Source of the DNA: Cordia subcordata
Lineage: Eukaryota > Streptophyta > Magnoliopsida > Boraginales > Cordiaceae
NCBI GenBank assembly: GCA_028554755.1
Contig: JAPTOF010000008.1
Span: forward strand, 15,357,001 to 15,421,000
DNA length: 64,000 bases
Direction: 5' to 3'
Positions 46,428-57,840 of the stretch are shown one piece after another. The position numbers and the translations under genes were made by a program. Below the pieces are notes generated by a model. That model was not told the origin of the DNA. It saw nothing but the letters and a program-made list of their open reading frames with translations, and ran no database searches. How positions within the stretch are numbered: the first letter of the stretch is position 1; the number at the start of each line of letters is the position of its first letter.

Positions 46428-48299
46428 TGATGTGTAGGTTTTGTGTGTGCTTGTGCGTTGCATGTAGGTACTTGTTTTGAGGTGTTTTTTGCTTCATTTG
46501 GTGCATTAGTATAACATTTAGGTCATACTTGTGCATATTAGAGTTTTCCTATTCATAGTTACGCTTAGGACTTAAATGCTACACTAATGTATGTTTGTTG
46601 CCTATTTTAGGTGAGATTCAGGGAGACTATTTGACCTTAATTGATGGAAATTTGGATTTGGATCAAATTCAAAGGTGTTCCGGACGTAAAGGAACGAAGA
46701 CAACTGCATTTGGAAATGGCCGAACAAAGATTGAAGCACCCAAGAAGAAATCGGCTCACGACAAGCAAAATCGGGCCAAGATGCAAGGGAGGCTGGTCGA
46801 CCTCAACCCGAGGCCAGTCAATCAGCCTAGACCCATAGCCAAGTCAGAGACCAAGCCCATAGGCCAGTTGACCTAGCACCAAGGCCGATCCCCCCGCTGG
46901 TCCCCTGACCCTGTGCAATTTTAGCTCTATTTAAGCATATTTTTAGCCATTCTTCAAGGGAGAACACTGAATTTCATATACCCATTTCCCTAAACCCTAA
47001 ATCCACCTAAACCCATCTCACATACTCACTTCTAAACATATTTATCACTAGGAATCAAGCCTTTAAGAGGATCAAACACAAGGATTAGGCATAGCTCATG
47101 GATTTTAAAGCATGGATTTGGATAGAAGGGTATCTCTCTTTTGTCCTAAATCTAATTATGTATGATTAGAGCAATGTAAGGTGATTATATCTTGTATTTA
47201 TGGGTTGTTTACTATTCTTTTGTAGTGGATACTTGATGGATTTATATATATGCTTTCTGCTTAAGGTTTCTTTGGCAATTTTACATTCATGTCTATGTGT
47301 TTATACAAATGTCACAATGGTGTATCATATATATATTGAAGTCTATTATGCTATTAACCATCTCTAAATCATTATACTAGCATGTTTATGTGTTTGTGTG
47401 GTGATTACATAAAGTGGGTATTACTATATACATGTCTATATGTGTGTTAGCATACTTAATTGCACAAATAGCTTCTATAGCTTACATGGTGGTTGTTATT
47501 GCTTAAAAAGGTGTAATCTAAGTATGTCTATATGCTTAGTAGTAGGATAGGCCAATATATCCTCAAATGCCATGTCCTAGATATGTATGCTTTACGTGTA
47601 ATTATTAATTTTCACTATTGTGATGACAATTGATGGTGCACAACTAATAGCTAACCTAGGTCGAGTCTTCCTTAGCTTTAAATCTAGCTAATAGGTTTCA
47701 GGGTAGATTAGTCGACCATAGACAGACTAGGTCTTGGCTTTAAATCTAGCCAACAGTTTAAATGCTAGGGTTGGATCAATTTGAGTCACTTAGTACCTTA
47801 ATTAGCTAGCCCTAATGGCTAGGTCATAAGGACCACGTTGCAGCTCTATGTAGTCGTGCCTAGGGACGGACCCACACCAAGTCCTAGGGGTTCCATTAGG
47901 AGGGTAACTAGAGATCTAGATGAGAGTACAAAAGTATATCCATCAAGTAACCCTAGAAAGACGTTGTAATCACCCATAGGCAAGTTGCAATCACCTTAGT
48001 CCCCATTTGCACACATTTGAATCCCCTTAAATCACTTGATTCCCCCATTTCACATACATCCCCCTTTAATTTTATTATCTTTAGCTTAGATTTATCTTTT
48101 CCGAGATCCCCTTAATCTAGAAAACACAAAAAAGATTATAGGTGAGGTCCTAACACGTAGCCTTGTAAGATGCACATACCTTAGGACACCTTACATGTTA
48201 GGCCTCCTCATGGATTCGACCTTGCACCTGCACACATTGTGCTACACACGACCTATACGCTTGTAGCCTGATTACACTTGTGCTTACAAATAGCGATCA
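46428..48299 (+). repeat. Solo Athila LTR (L10) with target duplication TAAGC
   Basis: Starts TGATGTGTAGGTTTTG, ends ...AAATAGCGATCA. TAAGC flanks both sides (46423-46427, 48300-48304). The paralogous site in the other S1 LTR (about 62600-62610, aaaagtaagcaatcaatta) is empty. Near its start an inverted repeat (gcattagtataacattta at 46503, taaatgctacactaatg at 46572) can form a hairpin. Promoter-like ctatttaagc near 46925. 1872 bp. Confidence 0.97.
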
Positions 48300-48680
48300 T
48301 AAGCACTCAATTATTTTCTCAAAAGATTTCAAGATGCAAATTTGTGACTTCTGAAAAAAAAACATGTTTTAAGGATTAAAATATGATTTTGGAAAAAATA
48401 GATACTGAGGAATAAAAAACATTTTGAAGGATTTTGAGCTTAGGTGTGAACTCAAGGATATACACAACATAGAGTAATAATATAAGAAACAAGTCGGTAT
48501 CTCTTATGACTTCACGTCTCCGCTCTTATATCTCTTCTTGTCTTTGACTTGAGATTTTTCATGTATAGACATCCATCTTTTATCCTTAAATCCACAAGCT
48601 TTTTCTTCAGCTTCCATAAGATTATACTTTGTAAAAGCATAGCTCATCAAAAAGGAATAATCCATATATAATCTTTATGA

Positions 48681-50527
48681 TTTTAGATTAGTATGCCCTA
48701 AAACTCACTAGTATATGACATTTTGGATGTTAAACAATGTATAATCATTTTGTAAACTGGTATTATGAGTTTTTTATGTATGATCTCTAGTATGTTTTAT
48801 TGATGTATGTATAAAGGTTCCTTGACTTGAACTAATAACTTGGGCATGCAGTAAAGCTGGACGCACTGTAGGTCCAAGTCTAGATATAGTCACCTCATAA
48901 ATTGAGTCTGTAACCGAATAGTAGTATTGGACACTTTACGAGAATAAGGTTATATTGAGCAAGTCTCCTCATTGAGGGTGATCTACCTAAGTCATTGGAG
49001 GATTTTCTGGATTTGTCTCAATAGTACGTGTGTCATGTATTGAACAGGACCATTGTAAGTGTGTTTTCTATAGATGTACTATCAAAGAAAGAAAACAAGA
49101 TACTCACTGCTACTAAATGATTATTGCTCTTACTCTTGAGCATATGTGGATGAATTAATGAAGTTAAGGTTTGGTACTTTTATTCATTGTGGGTGAGATC
49201 TTACTTTATTAAGATCAATAGCCTTGTGCATTGAGTGCAAAGTTTTAATTAATTGGAACATGCATATGCAATATGGAATCTATGTGCCCCCTTTGGGATT
49301 GTCCAAATTTATTATCCGAATCTAGATCTATTGCTACTACCTTTATTAGCGTATCAGTCATATGGCTTAAGGGTCACTCCCGAGATCAAGAGATTCCATG
49401 ACCATGGATGGTTGGCAATAGAACAAGAGACCCAAAAGAAAAGATGCATCTAAGGAGGTGATAGTACACAAGCCAAAAGACTGGCCTTAGCTGTGGGTAT
49501 ACATAGAGGGGCATTATGATCGGTTATTTAGTAAGTCAAAGACATAGTTCACATTCTTTTGTGATAAGCTTCTGGGTAATTGTAATTATTCTTGGAGTGC
49601 AACTTTGATCTTATGGTGGAATAGATCCGAGTTAACAATAATTATTATATCACCTAGATCGGGCAAGGACATTTTTTATTATTTTTGGAAGCTAAGTTTA
49701 GTTGTGTCTTCTTGGTCCCTTCCCTAATTGAAATGACTTTGAGGGAGTAATCTTGAAAGAGCAAATTCTATATTGTGGTAGTAGCCTTATGGGGCCAAAG
49801 CTTGCAATTGGGTTTGGGCTTTCTTTAGTGTCCAAGATAATCTAATTGGGCTTGGATGGTTTCTTATTGGGCTTGAGCCTTCAAATGGATTATGGACTAT
49901 ATGTTGGGCTTAGATTGTGGATTTGGCCTAATCTTCCAAGACATGTGCTAGAAAGTTATTACAAGAAGAATTCAAATTGTACAAGTAACTTCTATGACAT
50001 ATGGCAAACATTTGGTACAAAGAAAAGGTTTCCCACATGGAAAGTTTATAAGGTTTTGGTGCCAAACTCTTCCTATAAATAGGCAAGACCCTAAACCATT
50101 TCTAGCATCCAAAAATTTTGAAGTTGATCTATTCCATTTTGGCAAGAGAATACTACAACACATAGTACACACTTATTGTGTGGTTTTTGCTTGAGATTTT
50201 CAAGAACACATTACTTTGCTTCTTCCCACACAAGAGTCTATTCTCCCAAGATAAGTCTCTTTAATCATAGGGAAGAAGACTAAGGAGTTGCCTACAGCGA
50301 CACCCTTATAGTAAAATTTCTGGTGATGGTTATAGCTTCTTTAAAAACCCCACACTTCAAGAGGTTAGATTTACATATTTTTGCAAATACTAATTATGTT
50401 CTATATGTTCTTAAGCATGTTCTTGTGTGTCTTGTGTGGTTATTTTATTTTTCCTAGCATGTTTTCTTGGTAGAATTTTTGAAAACATGGACTAGGATAG
50501 ACCATATGTAATATTATCGATCCTACA
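48681..50527 (+). repeat. C3 5' LTR (1847 bp)
   Basis: Starts TTTTAGATTAGTATGCCC (expected TG, one change) and ends GATCCTACA, two bases before the PBS. Frames inside (49253-49453, 49846-50082) are LTR noise. Confidence 0.9.
50074..50080 (+). promoter_or_regulatory. TATA box of C3 LTR
   Basis: TATAAAT in ttcctataaataggcaagaccc; kept in the 3' LTR at 56307-56313. Confidence 0.6.
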
Positions 50528-50529
50528 AT

Positions 50530-50541
50530 TGGTATCAGAGC
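50530..50541 (+). other. C3 primer binding site
   Basis: TGGTATCAGAGC, initiator-Met tRNA type, with the same 2-bp AT spacer as C2. Confidence 0.95.
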
Positions 50542-52147
50542 TTAGGCTCATACACAACATGCTTAGACTATGTAAGAATATTATATTTGCATAAATATGT
50601 TAGTCATCTTGTTAGTGGCAAGATTCGGAAATCTTGTGTTGCATATACTTGTGGTTTTATGCTTGTATGTGCAGATGATGTAAAATCCCTTTGATGGTTC
50701 GTATATATACATGATAGAGGTTTGTGCACGGTCAACAAAGCTTGGCCATAGGTGATTTCATGTAGACATCTTTATGGTTATTGCTTGTAGCTTCATTTAA
50801 AAGAAGCATAGGATGTTTTGATATCCTTGTAATGTTTCTTTTATGATTGTAAGCTTGTATTGGCAATAGCAAAATATATTGTTGTTGTAATCTTTAAAGA
50901 TCAAGGACTAAAGCAAGGAAAAATAGCATACAGGACCAAATCTATCTCAGCCGGTCGAGCTTGCTGGTCTACTGGCTCCTCCTTTGCCATCGATTGACTC
51001 TGGCAGAAATTGCAACAAAGATTGTTATTTTCTGCTTTTGGATTGAAGATTGTAGGGAGCCATCAAAGAAGGATTCTAATGTATTTTGGTAGATGTTTAT
51101 AATGCATTGATATATGTTTTAACATAATTGCATAAGCATAAACATGATTACCACCTAGAAATATGTCCACTCATTAGGATTTAAAAATTGGCCAATCCTA
51201 TGTGTTAATTCTCAAAGATAGTTAAGTTCATTTATATAAGATTGGTGTAGACAAGATGATTGTAAGCAACTATGTCTAAACATGCCACGCAATCTCATGA
51301 CAAAAGTAAAAAACTTAACTTGAGATTTACAACATGACAACCTAAGGGTCTATACACCTAGATTTAGGTAAATAATCTATTATGGTATTGTAATGTTTTA
51401 ATAACACAAAGGGGATTCACAAAAGGCAAAATATTTCACATATCCAAAGCATGTTTAGATCTAAAACAAAAAGCAATAATACCAAAAATAGAGAAAACCC
51501 TTATGTTAAAATATTGAGTGTGAGAGAAGATTGGAAATACCCCACAGCTTTTCATATCCGATTCACGCTAATGGTAAATGTTATTAACTTCCCCAACGGA
51601 AGGTGACGCTTTATCAAGATTTAACAAGGTGAATTTAAAATGTTTATTTAAAAGTTTGTTAATAAGTTTGGCCATCCTATCAATGGAATTCTTCACTAAA
51701 GATCGCCTCACACAACATTGATTAAAGTCACTACCCCATCGGAGGGCTTAAATCAAGAATGTTACGGGGAATGAATATAAGGAATGGGTATACATTTAAT
51801 TTAAATGGTAGGTTTAACTATCCCATCGATAAATTTTGCTACCAAATTTAAAAAACCAAATGAAACAGTGATTGAATTATTCAATTGGATCACATCCAAA
51901 TAATTATCAATTCAAATAAGCAATGATGCTTAATGTAACATTCATAAGTTTGACCATCCCATCGGTGGAGTTCTTGTGAGGATGTTAAGACACTATTACA
52001 TTAAGTTGTTTAAGGGTTAATCTACTTAAAGGCAAATTATGTAAAAGTACTTCTATGTTTTATTTCCAAAGATAACATACATATTATACATGCATCAATT
52101 CCATACTCATAAAATAACTATGATAATGTTGTTGTATATCCAGAAAA
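50542..52147 (+). other. C3 leader with repeated CCCATCGRTGGAG-like motif
   Basis: Noncoding. A motif like gtttggccatcctatcaatggaattct occurs near 51666, 51730, 51811 and 51949 (and ccccaacggaaggt at 51592). The C4 leader has it at 33946 and 34079. A GTCGAC-like cluster, gccggtcgagcttgctgg, is at 50950. Confidence 0.65.
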
Positions 52148-52980
52148 ATGTCTTGGCTTAGTCCGTTAGCTACAATTCTTAAAGAGCACAAGCTTACTAA
52201 ACCAAATTTTGTGGACTGGGAATGAAACTCGGATGAAGTACTCACCGTAGAAGAGTACAAGTGTGTCCTAACAACTCTGTGTCCTATTGTGAGGGCAAAC
52301 TCTTTTGAAGGTCGAAAAGATATTGAGGCAAAATAGTAGAAGGTCAATAGTATGGCCAAGTGCTATATGATGGGTTCTCTATCAGATATTTTGCAGAGCA
52401 AGCATCATCATATGGAAACTGCAAAAGAAATCATGACCTCACTATTTTGTATGCTTGCCGATAAGAGCAGACCTACAAGGTAAGGTGATCTTAGAGAAAT
52501 TATGAATTAAAGGATGGTAGAAGGAGCATTTGTCAAGGAGCATATGCTCAAAATGATGGATTACTTCAATACTGCTGAGATCCTTGGGGCAAACCTAGAT
52601 GAACAGTCAAAGATATACATGATTTTGGAGACTTTACCATCGTCTTACACCCAGTTCAAGCTTAATTGTAACATGGGCAAGATGAACATGGATATGATGG
52701 AATTGATGAAAGAGCTCCTAGTAGTATAAGCCATAATGGAAAATGAGGGCCACATAAACGTAGTTAAGCATCCACTTCTAGACTTAACCCAAAAGGGAGA
52801 AAGTTCAAAGGAAAGAGGAAGCAAAAATGTGATCAAAGGAAAATGAAGAGCAATGGTGAACAGCCCAAACAGTTAACAACTGAAAAGCCCAAGGTCAAAT
52901 GCTTTAAGTATGGCCAAAAAGGGCACTGGAAAAAAGATTGCCCGAACTTGGCACAAGGCCAGATAGGTATACCTCTTTTG
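52148..52980 (+). pseudogene. C3 gag
   Basis: MSWLSPLATILKEHKLTKPN, then DEVLTVEEYKCVLTT: copia gag N-terminus. UBN2 blocks EHMLKMMDYFNTAEILGANLD and LPSSYTQFKLNCNMGKMNMD (52540-52700). Zinc knuckle CFKYGQKGHWKKDC near 52895-52940 has Tyr for the second Cys, as in C4. Stops at about 52226, 52335 and 52727. Confidence 0.88.
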
Positions 52981-54947
52981 TTCTACATTGAAACATGTTT
53001 AATGGTTGATTCTACTAATTCTTGGATTGTAGACATTGGAGCCACTAACCATATTTGTAAATCTTTGCATTGGTTTCAGGAAATAAAGGAACTGGCTGCT
53101 AAAGGGGAATTTGCTCTAAAGATGGGTAATGAAGTAAAAGCATGGGCAACTATAGTAGGAGGAATGTGCTTAAATTTTCCATGTAACAAGAAGTTATTTT
53201 TTAACAATGTTTATTATGTTCTGGATATAAATAAAAACCTTATCTTTGTTTCACAATTAATATTAGATGATTTTTGCATTAATTTCCATTCTGGTGTCAA
53301 TATCAATAAAGATGGAAATATTATCTATTCCGGTAGCATGCATGATAACTTGTTCTATATGAAATCTATTACAAATTCACTTCATAATATAGAACGAACT
53401 AATTCCCAGAAAAGAAAGGTTTCTTCAACCAATGATACTTATATTTGGCACATATGCTTAGGACATATTAGTCTAAAGCAAATTCAGAGATTAGTCGAGG
53501 ATGGGCATCTTAGCTCATTAGATCTCAAAGATCTACCTTCGTGTGAATCTTGCCTCAAAGGAAAGATGACCAAACGGTCATTTTCTTCTAAAGGAGATAG
53601 GGCCAAAGAAGTATTGGAATTGGTTCACAATAATGTGTGTGGTCTTGTGAGCAAACAAGCATGAGAAGGTTATGAGTATTTCATTACTTTCACTGATGAT
53701 TACTCTAGGTATGGATATGTATATCTAATGCGACGCAAGTCTAAATCCTTTGAGAAATTCAAAGAGTTCAAGGCTGAGGTAGAGAAAAAATTAGATAAAC
53801 ATATCAAAGCCCTTTAGTCTGATCAAAGTGGCAAATACCTCTCAAATGAGTTCAGAGACTATCTTACACAAGAAGGATTGTGTCTCAGTTAACTGCAATA
53901 GGGTCTCCCCAGCAAAATGGTGTAGTAGAGAGAAAAAATTGTACCCTATTAGATATGGTTAAGTTAATGATGAGTCATGCATCATTACCTTAATCTCTTT
54001 TGGGGTATTCCCTTGGGACAGCAGCATACATCTTGAACATGGTACCATCTAAATCAGTACCTAGGACACCATAAGAAATGTGGACTGGGCGTAAGCCTAG
54101 TTTAAATCATCTCTACATTTGGGGTTGTCCAACTTATGTACTTAATAATAATGCTTCAAAGTTGGAACCAAGATCTGAGTTATACTATGTTATTGGGTAT
54201 CCAAAGGAAACCAGAGGTGGGATCTTTATAATCCTAAGGAGCAAAAGGTGTTTATAAGCACCCATGCTAGATAGTTAGAGAATGATGAAATGATCCAAAA
54301 AACACCAAATTCTAAAGTTGCTCTAGAAAAGATTTCACAAGAATCTCCACTAACACCTGTGGTAAATGTGAAAGAAAAAGAACAACATTTTACACGTAAT
54401 ATATCGAAGCCTCGTCATAGTGGGAGGATATCCAGGCCTCTTGATATATAGTATGAAGGGTCCTTTCAGACTTATTCAGAGGATCAGGTGGTGGATCCTA
54501 CAAGTTATGATGAAACAGTTTCTGACACAGATGCCGACCAATGGCATAAAGCAATGGATTCAGAGTTAGAATCTATGTATTCTAACAAACTCTGGGATCT
54601 TGTTGTTACTCCTAAAGGGGTAAACCTATAGAGTGTAAATGGGTCTATAAGAGGAAAAAAGGAGTTGATGGAAAAGTTGAAACCTTTAAAGCAAAGTTGG
54701 TGGAAAAAGGTTGTACTCAAAAAGAAGGGATCGATTATGAGGAAACTTTCTCACCAGTAGCCATTCTTAAATCCATCAGGATACTTCTAGCCAACGCATG
54801 TCATTATGACTATGAGATATGGCAAATAGACGTCAAGACAGCTTTTCTTAATGGAGAGCTTAACGAGACCATTTGCATGACACAACTAGATAGATATGTC
54901 GCTAAAGGCCAAAAACATATGGTTTGTAGCTAAAGAAGTCCATTTAT
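52981..54947 (+). pseudogene. C3 protease, integrase and partial RT
   Basis: Protease site WIVDIGATNHICKSL (Ser of DSG is Ile). Pre-integrase IWHICLGHISLKQIQRLVEDG and CESCLKGKMTKRSF. Integrase core FITFTDDYSRYGYVYLMRRKS, SDQSGKYLSNEF; the Glu region near 53920 is frameshifted. RT: DYEETFSPVAILKSIRILLA and QIDVKTAFLNGELNETI. KKSI is cut by the hAT element; 56194-56230 holds the continuation IYGLK-ASRAWN (stop for Gln). The YVDD motif is deleted. Confidence 0.87.
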
Positions 54948-56193
54948 TAGGGGTGAGCATAATTCGGTTACTAACCAAAAATCGAACAGGAACTAAGCCG
55001 AATTACTATTTTGGTTCAGTTATTCAGTATCTCGGTTTGGTTTCGGTTAGCAAAAATAAAGAAATTCGGTGTTCGGTTTTGGTTTCAGTTCCGGATAGTG
55101 TTTAAAAATTTCAGTTAATAACCGAAATAATATAAACTACATCATTTTGGCATTTTAGTTGTAGGTCATTTAATATTTAGATTTTAGTGCAATCTTCACT
55201 TTACTCAATCACGTTTCACTCCACTCTTCAGACACTTCAAAAGCCAACAGGTCGAACACTCATCTTCAAGCCCTAGCCCTTCATCTGAAAACCCCTCTCT
55301 AGCCTCTTATCTTTGCTCCATCGACCGTCGCTATCAACTCAGCCCCTTCTGGTTCTCGCCACCCCCATCAGTTGGCTCAGCCCCTTATCATCACTGATGA
55401 TTTCTCAAGTCTCAAAGGCTCACAGGACAAACCCTCAACTCCTCAAGGCTCAAGCCTTCAACAACATATCAGAGATTTTGTTACCCTCTTTTTCTACTTT
55501 GTATCTTGCTTTTTTTTTTTTTTGAGGAAAATCTGATAGTGAAAAAAGAAAAAAGGTAAAAGAAATAAAAGGGGAAATTTGAGCTTAGACTTATTTTTTA
55601 GAAACTGAAAAAAATAACCCCTATATCTCACAGCAAAGAGGTAAGGCTCTAATGCTATTTGTTTATTTTATTTTTCAGCTTAAGTATCTTGCTTGGTTCT
55701 TGGTCATAACTCTTACTAGGTTCATTTTGTGTGACTCATGAAGTTCCAATGTAATTATTGGACCACATCTTTCATTTGATCTTTTTCTTATGCTGAATTT
55801 GTTGAAGATACCAAAGTTTTTTGGCTCTGTAGAGTGCAGATACACTTCTACTATTATCAAGAGTCATGAGCAATAAAATTTGACAATTTTGTCTTTCATA
55901 TGCGTGATATTCATTGTTGCAATTTCTTCTCACTTGGCAGGTCTTAAGCATATTCTGAACAATTTCTTCTCAATTGAATTTTCAATTTGTTGAATTCTCT
56001 TTAGCATATACATGTTAGGCAATTTGGTTATTTCGGTTAATAACCGAAACCGAACTGAAAAAAATCAGTTTCAAAAATTCAGTTCTTTGGCTAATTCGGT
56101 TTGGTTTCGGTTCCTAAAATATTTAAAATTTCATTTCCGGTTAATTCAGCTTTTGGTTAATTCGGTTTGGTTATGATCGAATGCTCAGCCCTA
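54948..56193. mobile_element. hAT-type non-autonomous element (1246 bp), target duplication CCATTTAT
   Basis: Perfect 8-bp duplication CCATTTAT at 54940-54947 and 56194-56201, which also repairs the RT reading when the element is removed. Terminal inverted repeats TAGGGGTGAGCAT and TAGGGCTGAGCAT (12 of 13). Both subterminal regions are packed with ttcggttt/aaccgaa repeats in both orientations. No transposase frame. Confidence 0.93.
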
Positions 56194-56230
56194 CCATTTA
56201 TGGATTAAAGTAGGCATCTAGAGCATGGAA

Positions 56231-56784
56231 CATGTGGCAAACATTTACTACAAGGAAAAAGTTTCCCACATGGAAAGTTTACAAGGTTTTGGTGCCAAAC
56301 TTTTCCTATAAATAGGCAAGACCCTAAATCATTTCTAGCATCAAAAAGTTTTGTAATTGATCTCTTCCATTTTGGCAAGAGAATACTACAACATATAGTA
56401 CACACTTATCGTGTGGTATTTGCTCTATATTTTCAAAAACACATTATTTGCTTCTTCCCATACTTGAGGCTATTCTCTCAAGATAAGCCTCTTTAATCAT
56501 AAGAAAGAAGACTAAAGAGTTGCCTATAATGACACCCTTATAGTAAAATTTTTGGTGGCCTTGTTCGTAAGCGGGAACAAAGCTCATGATGGTTATAGCT
56601 TCTTCAAAGGCCCTACGCAATAGGTTAACTTTACATATTTTTGCAAATACTAGTTATGTTCTATTGGTCTTAAGCATGTTTTTGTGTGTGTTATGTGGTT
56701 ATTTTATTTTTCCTAGCATGTTTTCTTGGTGGAATTTTGAAAATATGGACTAGGATAGACTACAATAATATTATTGATCCTACA
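56231..56784 (+). repeat. C3 3' LTR, 5'-truncated
   Basis: Homologous to 49998-50527 of the 5' LTR (ggcaaacattt...cacatggaaagttta...). Contains the TATA box at 56307 and ends GATCCTACA. Confidence 0.88.
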
Positions 56785-57242
56785 TATGAAGCATTCAATC
56801 CATAGAAAAATTCGTACATTGGATTTCAAGCAATTTATGTAATTTATCAAAAGCTCATTTATTCAATGATTTCATTCATAGCCATGTAATTTATCCAACT
56901 CATGTTTATAACACATCATTATGAATCATGGCTAATCTTTTATTTACATCATCAAAACATCAATTGCAAATCATTTCTTATTAAAACATTAATTGCAAAG
57001 CATATAATGCCAACATTCAAATATCCAATCATAATCAATCTCATTTCAACATATCCAAAAACATATCTCTCAATCAATCCAATTTACATTTAATTCATTC
57101 ACATTTCATATATAAAGTATTCATCCATTATTTTGTTCACAACTTAAAAGAAAAATGTTCACATAATCCATTCAAGTTGTTTGCAAAGTATTAGCATTCA
57201 TATATCATAATTTCATCATCTAGCATGATATAAAGTTAATCA

Positions 57243-57257
57243 ATCTCCCCCTTTGAT
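57243..57257 (-). other. S1 polypurine tract
   Basis: The minus strand reads ATCAAAGGGGGAGAT immediately before the 3' LTR, the form usual for SIRE elements. A second similar tract (ttaattaagggggagttatg, minus) lies near 57460-57480. Confidence 0.8.
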
Positions 57258-57840
57258 TTAACAATATATTCTTGTACTTGTAAAGCATATAGATATAAAC
57301 ACATTTCATTCTCACTCTCTTTTTCATTCACCTTCATCATTACCATCAATAAGGATGTAAACATATAAGCATGTGATGGATTTATTATAACTATGGGAGT
57401 AAATCATTCTTCAAAACTTTATCCATTATCATAAGTATTAATCATGAAGTATTCACATAACTCCCCCTTAATTAAGCAATCCAAACATTTAACACAAGTA
57501 GCACAACACCATATATTACACACAATTGTAAAAATTTCTTTCATCTCATTATGCATTCTTTCAACATTCATAAGCTAATATTCATCAAACTTATTCAGGT
57601 AACCATTTCATGTAGTCATATGTATTTAAATAAACTTTAAGTCATAAACTCATGCGTATTTTTATAATTTATTGAAAAGCATATATTAAAGTTAAGTTCA
57701 ATGTTACTCATACTCCTTTTTTTTAATGATCTTGTCTTAAGATGTATCTTCTCAACATTTGATGTTGCTTGACATTCCTATAACAAAACATGACAAGATC
57801 TGGGTACCTATGTCCTTTGGGTCCTTGAGGTTAGTATCAA
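57258..57840 (-). other. S1 internal noncoding sequence; pol missing
   Basis: AT-rich, no protein motif in either strand. The position where about 4 kb of pol should be is occupied by this short stretch. Confidence 0.6.

Larger units (their letters stand above)
48681..56784 (+). mobile_element. Copia retrotransposon C3 with target duplication TATGA
   Basis: 5' LTR, PBS, leader, gag, protease, integrase, part of RT, then a truncated 3' LTR. TATGA occurs at 48676-48680 and 56785-56789. RT is broken by a hAT element (54948-56193). Directly after the RT block RAWN, the sequence jumps into the 3' LTR, so the rest of RT, RNase H, the PPT and the start of the LTR were deleted. Same family as C4. 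Confidence 0.93.
45287..57242 (-). repeat. S1 3' LTR in three pieces
   Basis: Pieces 45287-46427, 48305-48680 and 56790-57242 together match the 5' LTR in order. The breaks are the solo LTR L10 and the copia C3, each with its own target duplication. Termini TGTTAAAAGG and ...AAAGTTAATCA. Confidence 0.88.

Noticed and set aside
46595..46876. 93-residue frame in a solo LTR
   Set aside because: Same region is not open in the other Athila LTRs; it is U3 sequence with GTCGAC motifs.
55313..55525. Host gene exon inside the hAT element
   Set aside because: Pro/Ser-rich frame without domain; a captured gene fragment is possible but nothing supports it.
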